Assembly: GCA_029777145.1 (NCBI GenBank)
Contig: JAKOSS010000253.1
Location: 1 to 8,652, forward strand
Reading direction: 5' to 3'
From: Acidobacteriota bacterium
GTDB lineage: Bacteria > Acidobacteriota > Blastocatellia > Pyrinomonadales > Pyrinomonadaceae
DNA: 8,652 bases
Shown here: positions 1 through 5,931 of the stretch, one piece after another
Position numbering within the stretch: position 1 is the first letter of the stretch
Layout of the letters: each line of letters begins with the position of its first letter
Program-made: the position numbers and the translations under genes
Notes under the pieces: generated by a model
The model's database searches: none
Seen by the model: the letters and a program-made list of their open reading frames with translations, nothing else
What the model was told of the DNA's origin: nothing

Positions 1-514
1 CGTGCCGGCGCTTCCGGGCGCGCGCGACCGGACGATCCTGATGGGCGGATTCTCGAAGGATTACGCGATGACCGGATGGCGGGTCGGTTACATTTGCGCC
101 GTTCCGGAACTTCTCGAAGCGTTCTCGAAGATCCACCAGTACGCGGTCATGAGCGCACCGACGATCTCGCAGTTCGCCGCGCTGGCCGCATTGAAGATCG
201 GTGAACCGTTCGTCCAGGAAATGAAGGCCGAGTACGATCGCCGACGAAAGCTCGTTGTCGCAACGCTGAACGAGATCGGACTCGATTGTTTCGAGCCGCG
301 CGGTGCGTTTTACGCCTTTCCATCGATCAAGCGAACGGGACTCACGAGCGACGAATTTTCCGAACGGCTTCTCGTCGACCAAGAGGTCGCCGTGATCTCG
401 GGAACGAGCTTCGGCATCGGCGGCACGGGTCATGTCCGCGTCGCGTACTGCAAGTCGTACGATCAGATCGAGATCGCGCTCGAGCGCATCTGGAAGTTCG
501 TCGAAGGCGTCTGA
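1..514 (+). CDS. PLP-dependent aminotransferase, class I/II (3' part only)
   Basis: This is the C-terminal roughly 170 residues of a fold-type I pyridoxal-phosphate aminotransferase, a family usually about 390 residues long, so more than half the gene lies upstream. The GTG at position 2 is probably an internal valine codon, not a start. The Schiff-base lysine is visible in GGFSKDYAMTGWRVGY (AAG at 56-58), followed by the family's TGWRxGY motif. Near the C-terminus, GHVRVAYC holds the arginine (CGC at 437-439) that in this family binds the substrate alpha-carboxylate. The reaction would be transfer of an amino group between an amino acid and a 2-oxo acid in the cytoplasm. The substrate (aspartate, alanine, aromatic or other) cannot be read from this fragment. 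The frame ends in TGA at 512-514, with no terminator directly behind it. Family call sure; subfamily open. Confidence 0.93.
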   Translation, partial: VPALPGARDRTILMGGFSKDYAMTGWRVGYICAVPELLEAFSKIHQYAVMSAPTISQFAALAALKIGEPFVQEMKAEYDRRRKLVVATLNEIGLDCFEPRGAFYAFPSIKRTGLTSDEFSERLLVDQEVAVISGTSFGIGGTGHVRVAYCKSYDQIEIALERIWKFVEGV

Positions 515-761
515 AAATGCGCGGGAATGGCAGTCGTCCGCCAGGAATGGTCGAAGTTCCGTTTCGGTCGATGAGGCCAATTCTTTGGGCCGGGATTGCG
601 TAGTTCGCCGTGGGCTTTCGAGTCACTGTCATGTCGATGCCGTCGCGATGCGGCTTGTTGACGATGGAAACTCACGGTGATCTGTGATCAACCGTCGGAA
701 TCCGACGAAATCCCGCATTCCGGATATTCCAGATCAAGAATTCAATTGCCCTGCATGACGA

Positions 762-795
762 CCGTCCGTTCAAAACGGGCGGCCTCATTTTCTTG
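762..795 (+). terminator. Possible rho-independent terminator upstream of the acyltransferase gene
   Basis: CCGTCCGT (762-769) pairs with ACGGGCGG (775-782) over 8 bp, including one G-T wobble, around a TCAAA loop. A T-rich stretch (ATTTTCTT, 787-794) follows after four intervening bases. The hairpin is good but the T-tract does not abut the stem, so the call is tentative. If real, it would insulate the acyltransferase from transcription coming from the aminotransferase side. Confidence 0.4.
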
Positions 796-818
796 TGTAG
801 GGCGGTTTCGATTAATAT
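790..818 (+). promoter_or_regulatory. Candidate promoter with -10 box directly before the acyltransferase start
   Basis: TAATAT (813-818) lies seven bases before the ATG at 826, where a -10 element would place the transcription start at or next to the start codon. The -35 region at the usual spacing is only a weak match (TTCTTG, 790-795). No Shine-Dalgarno sequence is visible before the ATG, which fits a leaderless message. Inference from position and motif only. Confidence 0.35.
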
Positions 819-825
819 CTTGGCG

Positions 826-2190
826 ATGGGAAACTCGGTCAAACGGCTCGGAATACGGGCGTTGGTCTTCAGAAAGAACGGTTCGTTCGCGATTCGACTT
901 CTGTGCCTCATCTTCGGCGTCGGACTGACGATCTTCTTTCGCCGCGTCGAGCTCTTCAACGATGAATCTCTTCCGGATGACGACGCACTGATCTTCGTCA
1001 GCAATCATCCGAACGCACTGATCGATCCCGCACTTCTATTCGTCGCGCTTCCGCGGCAGATCGCCTTCCTCGCCAAATCGACTCTCTTCCGGATGCCGAT
1101 CATCGGAACGCTGATCAGGACCGTCGGTGCGCTCCCGCTTTATCGCCAACAGGACGCCGGTGAGGACGTTTCGAAGAATCTCGAAACGTTCCGGCTGACC
1201 CGCGAACTTCTAAAATCCGGCGGCGCGATCGCCCTCTTTCCGGAGGGAATTTCGCATAGTTCGCCAAAACTTCTGCCATTGAAGACCGGAGCCGCGCGGA
1301 TCGCGCTCGGCGCGGTCTCTTCCGGAAAAGATCCCGACTCGCTGCGACTGTCGATCGTCCCGGTCGGGCTCTACTACACGAGCAAGACGACGTTCCGAAG
1401 CGACGCGCTTCTTCATTTCGGACGTTCGTTTCGAATCGCACCCGTCGAGCTCGACGAACACGGTCACCCGCCGCGAGAGGCCGTTCGCGAACTCAACGAT
1501 CAGATCGCGACGGCGCTGCGCTCGGTCACGCTCAACGCCGAGTCTGAAGCCGAATTGAAGGTCGCGAAGATCGCGGAAGAAGTGTTCACCGTGACGACGC
1601 CGCAGGAAGAGAATCTCGCGGAGCGTCTGGAATTCCTCCAGAAATTTGTTGGTGACGAGAATCTCGAGAGCGACGGAAAATTGGAAAAGCGGCTTGAAGA
1701 ATACGACCGCAAACTCGACTCGCTCGGGATTGATTCCGAATTTCTCGACCTCGCGTCATACTCCCGGAGATTCGTGCTCAAGCATGCGATTCTCCGATCA
1801 TGGTATCTGATCCTTCTCTCGCCGCTGTTGATCGTCGGCATTGCGCTGCACTTTATCCCGTACCAACTCTCCCGATTGATCGCCGCGACGCAAACGCGCA
1901 AAGGCGAACATGACATGACGTCGACGGTGAAATTCATTTCGGCGATGGTGTTTATTCCGTTGACCTGGCTCTTGGTTGCGGTCGCGATCGATCTGGCCTT
2001 CGGATGGAAATTCGCGCTGCTGTCGGTTCCGCTTTCGTTTCTCGCCGGCTGGGTCGCGCTGCGTTCGCTGGAGGAGATCGACGAACTGAGGCAATGGCTG
2101 CGTGCGATCTTCGTCTTCTTCGCGAAGCGCGAAACGTTTCTGCGCCTGCTCGCCGAGAGGCGGCGTTTGTTCGATAAGGTCAGACGATAG
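826..2190 (+). CDS. PlsC-type 1-acyl-glycerophosphate acyltransferase-like membrane protein
   Basis: A 454-residue acyltransferase of the LPLAT/PlsC superfamily, expected to move an acyl chain onto a lysophospholipid or related acceptor at the inner membrane. Block I is SNHPNALIDP (residues 59-68) with catalytic His61 and Asp67. The spacing is H-x5-D, not the classical H-x4-D, a variant I recall from related NHPNxxxD / NHQNxxxD proteins. Block III is FPEGISHSSPKL (138-149), the FPEG phosphate-binding motif. PLKTGAARIAL (151-161) follows as usual. A hydrophobic segment sits at about 22-38. After a charged helical region (about 235-310) come three membrane segments, at about 326-346, 372-392 and 395-415. 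The ATG at 826 was chosen over a TTG at 793 because the conserved region starts after it and a TAATAT box lies between the two. The long C-terminal membrane region makes it larger than simple PlsC enzymes (about 240 residues). The acceptor is unknown. Confidence 0.9.
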   Translation: MGNSVKRLGIRALVFRKNGSFAIRLLCLIFGVGLTIFFRRVELFNDESLPDDDALIFVSNHPNALIDPALLFVALPRQIAFLAKSTLFRMPIIGTLIRTVGALPLYRQQDAGEDVSKNLETFRLTRELLKSGGAIALFPEGISHSSPKLLPLKTGAARIALGAVSSGKDPDSLRLSIVPVGLYYTSKTTFRSDALLHFGRSFRIAPVELDEHGHPPREAVRELNDQIATALRSVTLNAESEAELKVAKIAEEVFTVTTPQEENLAERLEFLQKFVGDENLESDGKLEKRLEEYDRKLDSLGIDSEFLDLASYSRRFVLKHAILRSWYLILLSPLLIVGIALHFIPYQLSRLIAATQTRKGEHDMTSTVKFISAMVFIPLTWLLVAVAIDLAFGWKFALLSVPLSFLAGWVALRSLEEIDELRQWLRAIFVFFAKRETFLRLLAERRRLFDKVRR

Positions 2191-2650
2191 GATTCCGGGC
2201 GTTCGAGAGAACTTCGCGGATCAGCGCCTTTTGAACTTCGCTCATCTCAGGCGGCATCGTTTCGACCGTAAACCAGCCGAACGAGCAGATCTCACGACTC
2301 TTTATCTCAGGAATGCCGTCGGTTGACGCTCGGAACATGACCTCGATGTGACGGCCGATGGTTCGCAATCTGACGATCGTGACGTCCGTCAGTTCGATCG
2401 CGACTTCCTCACGCATTTCGCGCCGGATCGCGTCTTCGAACTGCTCTCCGAAGTTGATGAATCCGCCGGGAATTCCCCAACCGGATCGCTGCGGACGCAG
2501 AAGATGTTCGAGGAGTAGAATTCTGCCCGAACTATCTGTTATTATGGCCGCGACCGACACCGTGAACTTCTTCTGCGTCGCGCGGATGAGCTTGAGTCGG
2601 ATTCCCCCCGGAATTAATCCCCAACATCGCCGCAAAATTCGCTTAAACAT
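2180..2650 (-). CDS. Nudix hydrolase
   Basis: A 156-residue protein of the usual Nudix size, which would hydrolyse a nucleoside diphosphate linked to another moiety using a divalent metal. The Nudix box runs from Gly63 to Ile85 and fits G-x5-E-x7-R-E-U-x-E-E-x-G-U, with Glu69, Arg77, Glu78, Glu81 and Glu82 in place. The one departure is Ala84 where the consensus has glycine. The motif GWGIPGGFINFGE (57-69) is the typical lead-in. The N-terminal about 28 residues are basic (MFKRILRRCW start) and precede the beta strand TVSVAAIITD. The start is ATG at 2650-2648 with only a weak purine run upstream. The gene converges on the acyltransferase, the two coding ends overlapping by 11 bp (2180-2190). 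I see no terminator between them. Substrate unknown: the family includes NADH, ADP-ribose, (d)NTP and mRNA-cap hydrolases. Confidence 0.93.
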   Translation of the reverse strand: MFKRILRRCWGLIPGGIRLKLIRATQKKFTVSVAAIITDSSGRILLLEHLLRPQRSGWGIPGGFINFGEQFEDAIRREMREEVAIELTDVTIVRLRTIGRHIEVMFRASTDGIPEIKSREICSFGWFTVETMPPEMSEVQKALIREVLSNARNPIV

Positions 2651-2743
2651 TGGCTCGTCTTTGAGTCAGTTGCTGGTCGTGTACTGACGTGCTGGAAGTA
2701 TATTCTGACAACCATTTCCGTCTGCCTGGAATCTGGAAATTCA

Positions 2744-2777
2744 ACATTGTTGTGCATTTACTAACAATGTCGGTTAG
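2744..2777. repeat. Overlapping inverted repeats upstream of the M12 peptidase gene
   Basis: ACATTGTT (2744-2751) and AACAATGT (2763-2770) form a perfect 8-bp inverted repeat around an 11-base AT-rich spacer. A second dyad, CTAAC (2761-2765) and GTTAG (2773-2777), overlaps the right arm. The site lies in the 182-bp region between the divergent Nudix and M12 peptidase genes, 56 bases or more before the latter's ATG. It could be an operator for a dimeric regulator or a pair of mutually exclusive hairpins in a leader transcript. No regulator is identified. Confidence 0.45.
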
Positions 2778-2823
2778 GTTTGCCCCTCGGATCTCCCGAC
2801 TCTCGCAAATCGCTTCTCTTCGC

Positions 2824-2828
2824 GGAGG
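2824..2828 (+). promoter_or_regulatory. Ribosome binding site that fixes the M12 peptidase start
   Basis: GGAGG lies four bases before the ATG at 2833. It decides the start in favour of this ATG over the in-frame GTG at 2689, which has no comparable site. The ATG is followed at once by a clear signal peptide. Confidence 0.8.
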
Positions 2829-2832
2829 TTTC

Positions 2833-4824
2833 ATGACCAGGCTTTTGTTGTCCACGTTTTTCCTTATCTCGATATTTATTGTCAACGTTTCCGCTCAAAA
2901 GGACGCTGTCGTCAGCGATCTCGGACGTTCGTTCAGCAATTTCAGTCTAACACGCATCAATACGCGCGATGCCCTGCGCAAGGCCGAGACGACGCAGCGT
3001 TTGTCGTTCAGTACGAGTGAAAGGAGTTTCGAACTGAATCTTCTGCCGCGCGATCTTCGTTCGCCGCGCTGGTTCGCCGAAGACACGACAGTGGACGGCG
3101 TCCGCCGACTCGCGCGGGGACCGGTCACGACATACAAGGGATCGATCGTCGGTGAACCCGGTTCACGCGTCCGGCTGACGATCGACGACGCGAAAGTTGA
3201 AGGATTCTTTGTCACCCGCGGTGAAATGTTTTTCATCGAACCGGCGAAAAGATACGCGAAAGACGCGGACAACAGCGAATTTATCGTGTATCGTGCCGCC
3301 GACGTTCTCAGAGCGGATTCCTTCACGTGCAGCAGCGAGCTGATCGACAAGGTCGAGCGCGGCAAGGAGATGATCGCCAATTCGATGCAAACTTCCGGCT
3401 CGCAGGATGCGATCGAGATCGCGACCGAGGCCGATTTCGATTTTGTGAATACCGTCGGGACCGCCGAGGCGACGAACCTCAAGATCCTAAGCATCCTCAA
3501 CATGTCGGAAGGAGTTTACGAAAGCGAGCTCAACCTGACGATCTCGGTCGTCTTTCAGCATACATATTCGACCGGCGATCCGTTTGACGGAACGAATTCG
3601 ACGACGCTCCTTTCATCGTTCAGAAACTACTGGAACACGAATTATCCGGTGACGCAGTATCCGCGCGACACCGCGCATTTGTTCACCTACAAGCCGAACG
3701 TGCGCGCGCAAGGATACGCCTACATTGGAGTCATCTGCAATAATCCGTCGGCCGCTTACGGTCTTTCGGGAAGGGTCGATCCGACGTGGGGTTGGGAAGA
3801 GGCGAACTTTCTCGTGACGACCCACGAGATCGCCCACAATTTGGGCGCCAATCACAGCGACACCGCAACGGGATGTTCAAATACCTTGATGCAGGCGACC
3901 TTGAACGGCAGTACGCAACTTACTTTTTGCAGCTTCTCGCGCGGCGAGGTCGACAGCTTCGTCGGTGTCAACGGAACCTGCCTGACGCCCGTCAGATCGG
4001 GATCGACACCGTTCGACTTCGACGGCGACGGAAAATCCGACACGACGATCTTCCGGCCGTCGAACGGCACATGGTTCATCGCCAACAGCGCGAATTCAAG
4101 TTTCAACATCTTCCAGTTCGGCATGTCGGGCGACAAACCGGTGGCGGCTGATTATGACGGCGACGGAAAGACCGATCCGGCTGTTTTCCGCGGCGGAGTC
4201 TGGTGGCGAATGAAGAGTTCGACAAACACCTTCGACGCGGTTTCGTTCGGTCTTGCAACCGACGTTCCCGCCCAGGGCGATTTCGACGGCGACGGCAAAA
4301 CGGACGTCGCGGTATTCCGTCCGTCGACAGGCGTCTGGCATTTCCTATCCAGCGCGACCAACGGCTATTCGGCGCAGCAATTCGGACTCGACGGCGACGT
4401 TCCGATGCCGGGCGACTATGATGGCGACGGCAAGGCCGACGTGAGCGTCTTCCGCCCCTCGAACGGAGTTTGGTACCGCATGAACAGCGGCAACGGTTCG
4501 TTCTTCTCGGCGCAGTTCGGAATGAACGGCGATGCGCCGATACCGGGCGATTTTGACGGCGACGGCAAAGCCGATCTGGCAGTTTACCGACCGTCGACGG
4601 GAACGTGGTTTGCGAGCCGAAGTTCGGACGGCGGTTACATGGTCGTCGGTTTCGGGTTGTCGACCGATGTTCCGCTGGCGGGTGATTACGACGGCGACGG
4701 CAAGGCTGACGTCGCAGTCTGGCGTCCGTCAACCGGAGTCTGGCACCGACTGAACAGCGCGAGCGGCAGTTACCTCGCGTACCAGTTCGGCATCAGTTCC
4801 GACACGCCGGTCCAGGCAAGATAA
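2833..4824 (+). CDS. Secreted M12B/reprolysin-like zinc metallopeptidase with six DxDGDGK (FG-GAP/VCBS-like) repeats
   Basis: A 663-residue exported metzincin peptidase. Residues 1-21 are a signal peptide (hydrophobic core LLLSTFFLISIFIVNV, likely cleavage VSA|QK). A reprolysin-type propeptide follows to about 190, with conserved-looking stretches SRVRLTI and MFFIEPAKRY. Cys166 in it (FTCSSE) could act as a cysteine switch, which is inference. The catalytic domain begins near IEIATEADFDF (194). It contains HEIAHNLGANH (331-341), with zinc ligands His331, His335 and His341 and base Glu332. Met353 (TLMQA) is a plausible Met-turn. Four further cysteines (VIC, GCS, TFC, GTC) probably form disulfides. 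Residues 395-663 are six repeats, each opening with D[FY]DGDGK, a calcium-binding-like loop, likely folding into a beta-propeller or stalk used for binding. The gene has its own RBS and is closed by a strong terminator, so it is probably monocistronic. Natural substrate unknown. Confidence 0.93.
   Translation: MTRLLLSTFFLISIFIVNVSAQKDAVVSDLGRSFSNFSLTRINTRDALRKAETTQRLSFSTSERSFELNLLPRDLRSPRWFAEDTTVDGVRRLARGPVTTYKGSIVGEPGSRVRLTIDDAKVEGFFVTRGEMFFIEPAKRYAKDADNSEFIVYRAADVLRADSFTCSSELIDKVERGKEMIANSMQTSGSQDAIEIATEADFDFVNTVGTAEATNLKILSILNMSEGVYESELNLTISVVFQHTYSTGDPFDGTNSTTLLSSFRNYWNTNYPVTQYPRDTAHLFTYKPNVRAQGYAYIGVICNNPSAAYGLSGRVDPTWGWEEANFLVTTHEIAHNLGANHSDTATGCSNTLMQATLNGSTQLTFCSFSRGEVDSFVGVNGTCLTPVRSGSTPFDFDGDGKSDTTIFRPSNGTWFIANSANSSFNIFQFGMSGDKPVAADYDGDGKTDPAVFRGGVWWRMKSSTNTFDAVSFGLATDVPAQGDFDGDGKTDVAVFRPSTGVWHFLSSATNGYSAQQFGLDGDVPMPGDYDGDGKADVSVFRPSNGVWYRMNSGNGSFFSAQFGMNGDAPIPGDFDGDGKADLAVYRPSTGTWFASRSSDGGYMVVGFGLSTDVPLAGDYDGDGKADVAVWRPSTGVWHRLNSASGSYLAYQFGISSDTPVQAR
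4015..4821 (+). repeat. Six tandem FG-GAP/VCBS-like coding repeats
   Basis: Units start at nucleotides 4015, 4150, 4279, 4414, 4549 and 4684 (protein residues 395, 440, 483, 528, 573 and 618). The unit length is 45 residues (135 bp), except unit 2, which is 43 because it reads FRGG where the others read [FYW]RPS[NT]G. Each unit has D[FY]DGDGK[STA]D, then an aromatic-R-P-S segment, a G-[TV]-W strand, and FG[ML]xxDxP before the next unit. The opening alternates DF, DY, DF, DY, DF, DY, pointing to growth by two-unit blocks. Confidence 0.9.
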
Positions 4825-4845
4825 CACCCGATCCAATTTCAATCG

Positions 4846-4879
4846 AAAGCCTCTTCGTCGGAAGGGGCTTTTTCTTTTT
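4846..4879 (+). terminator. Rho-independent terminator after the M12 peptidase gene
   Basis: AGCCTCTTC (4848-4856) pairs with GAAGGGGCT (4861-4869) over 9 bp, with one T-G wobble and a GTCG loop. Two more A-T pairs extend the base. The T-tract TTTTTTCTTTTT follows directly (to 4879). It starts 22 bases after the stop codon and separates this gene from the next secreted-protein gene. Confidence 0.88.
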
Positions 4880-4912
4880 GTGATAGTTCGTCCCGTCAAT
4901 TGGCATTTCTGT

Positions 4913-4934
4913 TGTTGGAATCAACTACCCAACA
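4913..4934. repeat. Small inverted repeat upstream of the secreted two-domain protein gene
   Basis: TGTTGG (4913-4918) and CCAACA (4929-4934) form a perfect 6-bp dyad with a 10-base spacer, about 40 bases before the start codon. It may be an operator. The arms share the TTGTT/AACA flavour of the larger dyad at 2744-2770, but this is too short to be sure. A TTGGCA (4900-4905) just upstream resembles a -35 box, yet no acceptable -10 lies at the right distance. Confidence 0.3.
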
Positions 4935-4964
4935 CGGCGAATATCCGAGGGCGGGAAAAATCAC

Positions 4965-4970
4965 AAGGAG
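4965..4970 (+). promoter_or_regulatory. Ribosome binding site of the secreted two-domain protein gene
   Basis: AAGGAG is followed by two consecutive in-frame ATG codons at 4973 and 4976. The spacing is two bases to the first and five to the second, which favours the second ATG. Confidence 0.75.
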
Positions 4971-4975
4971 AAATG

Positions 4976-5854
4976 ATGAGAGTTAAGAGCTTTATGCCGG
5001 CACTTCTGTTTGCCTGCATTGCCATCTGCTCGATCCGTGCGAGCGCGGTCGAGTTGATCACAAACGGCGGATTCGAAACCGGGAATTTCACCGGCTGGAC
5101 GGTCGTAAATGGCCCGAATCCGTTCGAGGTTTGGCAGGTAACCGGCAGTGGCGGCGGATACGTGGACAACCCGGTCCCCGTGGCAACATCGGTCACTGAG
5201 GGCACGAGGAACGCCTGGCAATCGGTTGCGTCGAACCCTGGATCGTTCCTGCTCTACCAGGACGTCGCCGTACCGGCGGCGTCGTCCCTTACGTTGTCCT
5301 GGCAACACCGCTATCAAATGAACCTGGACACGTACTGCAACGGGAGCGGTTGCGGGACGGCGACCTTTGCGGTCGAAATACTAACGACCGCGAACTCGCT
5401 TCTCCAGACTCTTTATACAACGACGACGCTTCCCGATACGAACACGAACACCGGCTGGACGACAAACTCCGCCAGTCTCGCGCCGTTTGCCGGTCAGACG
5501 ATCCGGATCCGATTCCGAACGACCGTCACGGCGACTTATGCAGGTCCGGGAAGGCTTGAGGTCGATGCCGTAACGACCCAGGCGCCTACCGCCGCGGCGG
5601 CTTCGGTCGAAGGACGCGTAAAGACCGCCGATGGACGGGGAATAAGGAACGTCACGGTGACGATGACCGACTTGAACGGCGTCGCGCGCACGACCCAGAC
5701 CGGCTCACTTGGATACTATCGGTTTGAAGATGTCGAGGTCGGTCAGCAGTACGTAATTGCCGTATCGGCTCGCCGGTACACGATCGCAGATCCCACCCGG
5801 CTCGTCGGCGTGAACGACAGCGTGAGCGAGGTCGATTTTGTTGCGGTCGAGTGA
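4976..5854 (+). CDS. Secreted protein: jelly-roll-like module plus carboxypeptidase-regulatory-like domain
   Basis: A 292-residue exported protein with no catalytic motif that I recognise. Residues 1-24 are a signal peptide (MRVKSF start, likely cleavage ASA|VE). Residues 25 to about 207 form a beta-rich module that opens LITNGGFETGNFTGW and ends with FAGQTIRIRFRTT and a VDAV strand, a layout seen in carbohydrate-binding-like or adhesive jelly-roll domains. Residues 210-292 look like a carboxypeptidase regulatory-like (CnaB-type) beta sandwich, with SVEGRVKTADGRGIRNVTV, then GYYRFEDVEVGQQYVIAVSA. The N-terminal module is homologous to the C-terminus of the M4 peptidase encoded convergently next door. 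A role in binding polysaccharide, protein or the cell surface is inferred. The upstream ATG at 4973 would add one methionine. The gene sits between two terminators and so is probably transcribed alone. Confidence 0.85.
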   Translation: MRVKSFMPALLFACIAICSIRASAVELITNGGFETGNFTGWTVVNGPNPFEVWQVTGSGGGYVDNPVPVATSVTEGTRNAWQSVASNPGSFLLYQDVAVPAASSLTLSWQHRYQMNLDTYCNGSGCGTATFAVEILTTANSLLQTLYTTTTLPDTNTNTGWTTNSASLAPFAGQTIRIRFRTTVTATYAGPGRLEVDAVTTQAPTAAAASVEGRVKTADGRGIRNVTVTMTDLNGVARTTQTGSLGYYRFEDVEVGQQYVIAVSARRYTIADPTRLVGVNDSVSEVDFVAVE

Positions 5855-5876
5855 ACGAATTCCGTCCGACGACCAT

Positions 5877-5912
5877 AAGAAGGGCCGCCCGGCTTTCCGG
5901 ACGGCCCGTTTT
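5877..5912. terminator. Bidirectional terminator between convergent secreted-protein genes
   Basis: GGGCCGCCCGG (5882-5892) pairs with CCGGACGGCCC (5897-5907), an 11-bp stem with a single C-A mismatch and a CTTT loop. On the plus strand GTTTTGT follows. On the minus strand the flank reads TTCTTAT. The hairpin lies 27 bases after one stop codon and 24 bases beyond the end of the opposing gene, so it can serve both, more convincingly the plus-strand gene. Confidence 0.82.
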
Positions 5913-5931
5913 GTATCCGTTCGTTGAACGA

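Larger units (their letters stand above)
515..825. other. Non-coding interval of about 310 bp between aminotransferase and acyltransferase
   Basis: No convincing gene was found here. The short open frames on both strands overlap one another, lack recognisable motifs and have no ribosome binding site. The interval holds a small perfect dyad, CGTCGG-AAT-CCGACG (693-707), a longer terminator-like hairpin at 762-782, and a TAATAT box at 813-818 next to the acyltransferase start. It is long for this otherwise compact stretch and may carry control signals or a decayed gene, but nothing more definite is visible. Confidence 0.5.

Noticed and set aside
693..707. Perfect dyad CGTCGG-AAT-CCGACG as an operator or terminator
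   Set aside because: Six base pairs with a three-base loop and no T-tract can arise by chance in GC-rich DNA. Recorded only as content of the non-coding interval.
793..825. TTG at 793 as the acyltransferase start
   Set aside because: It adds 11 unremarkable residues, lacks a ribosome site, and would run through the TAATAT box. The ATG at 826 is preferred.
2689..2832. In-frame GTG at 2689 as the start of the M12 peptidase, adding 48 residues
   Set aside because: The added segment has no secretory character and would bury the clear signal peptide that begins at the ATG at 2833. GGAGG sits four bases before that ATG.
2895..3503. 202-residue open frame antisense to the M12 peptidase
   Set aside because: Composition is Arg/Ser-rich with no motif and no ribosome site. 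It is an expected mirror of a GC-rich coding strand.
4103..4732. 209-residue antisense open frame across the repeat array
   Set aside because: Arg/Pro-rich, repetitive only because the coding strand is repetitive, and without a start signal.
4900..4928. TTGGCA as the -35 of a promoter for the small secreted protein
   Set aside because: The sequence at 17-18 bases downstream (AACTAC) is a poor -10, so a sigma-70 promoter cannot be supported.
4976..5047. Cysteine 14 of the small secreted protein (LLFAC) as a lipobox
   Set aside because: Phe at -2 is not accepted in the motif, and a good type I cleavage site (ASA) lies ten residues further on.
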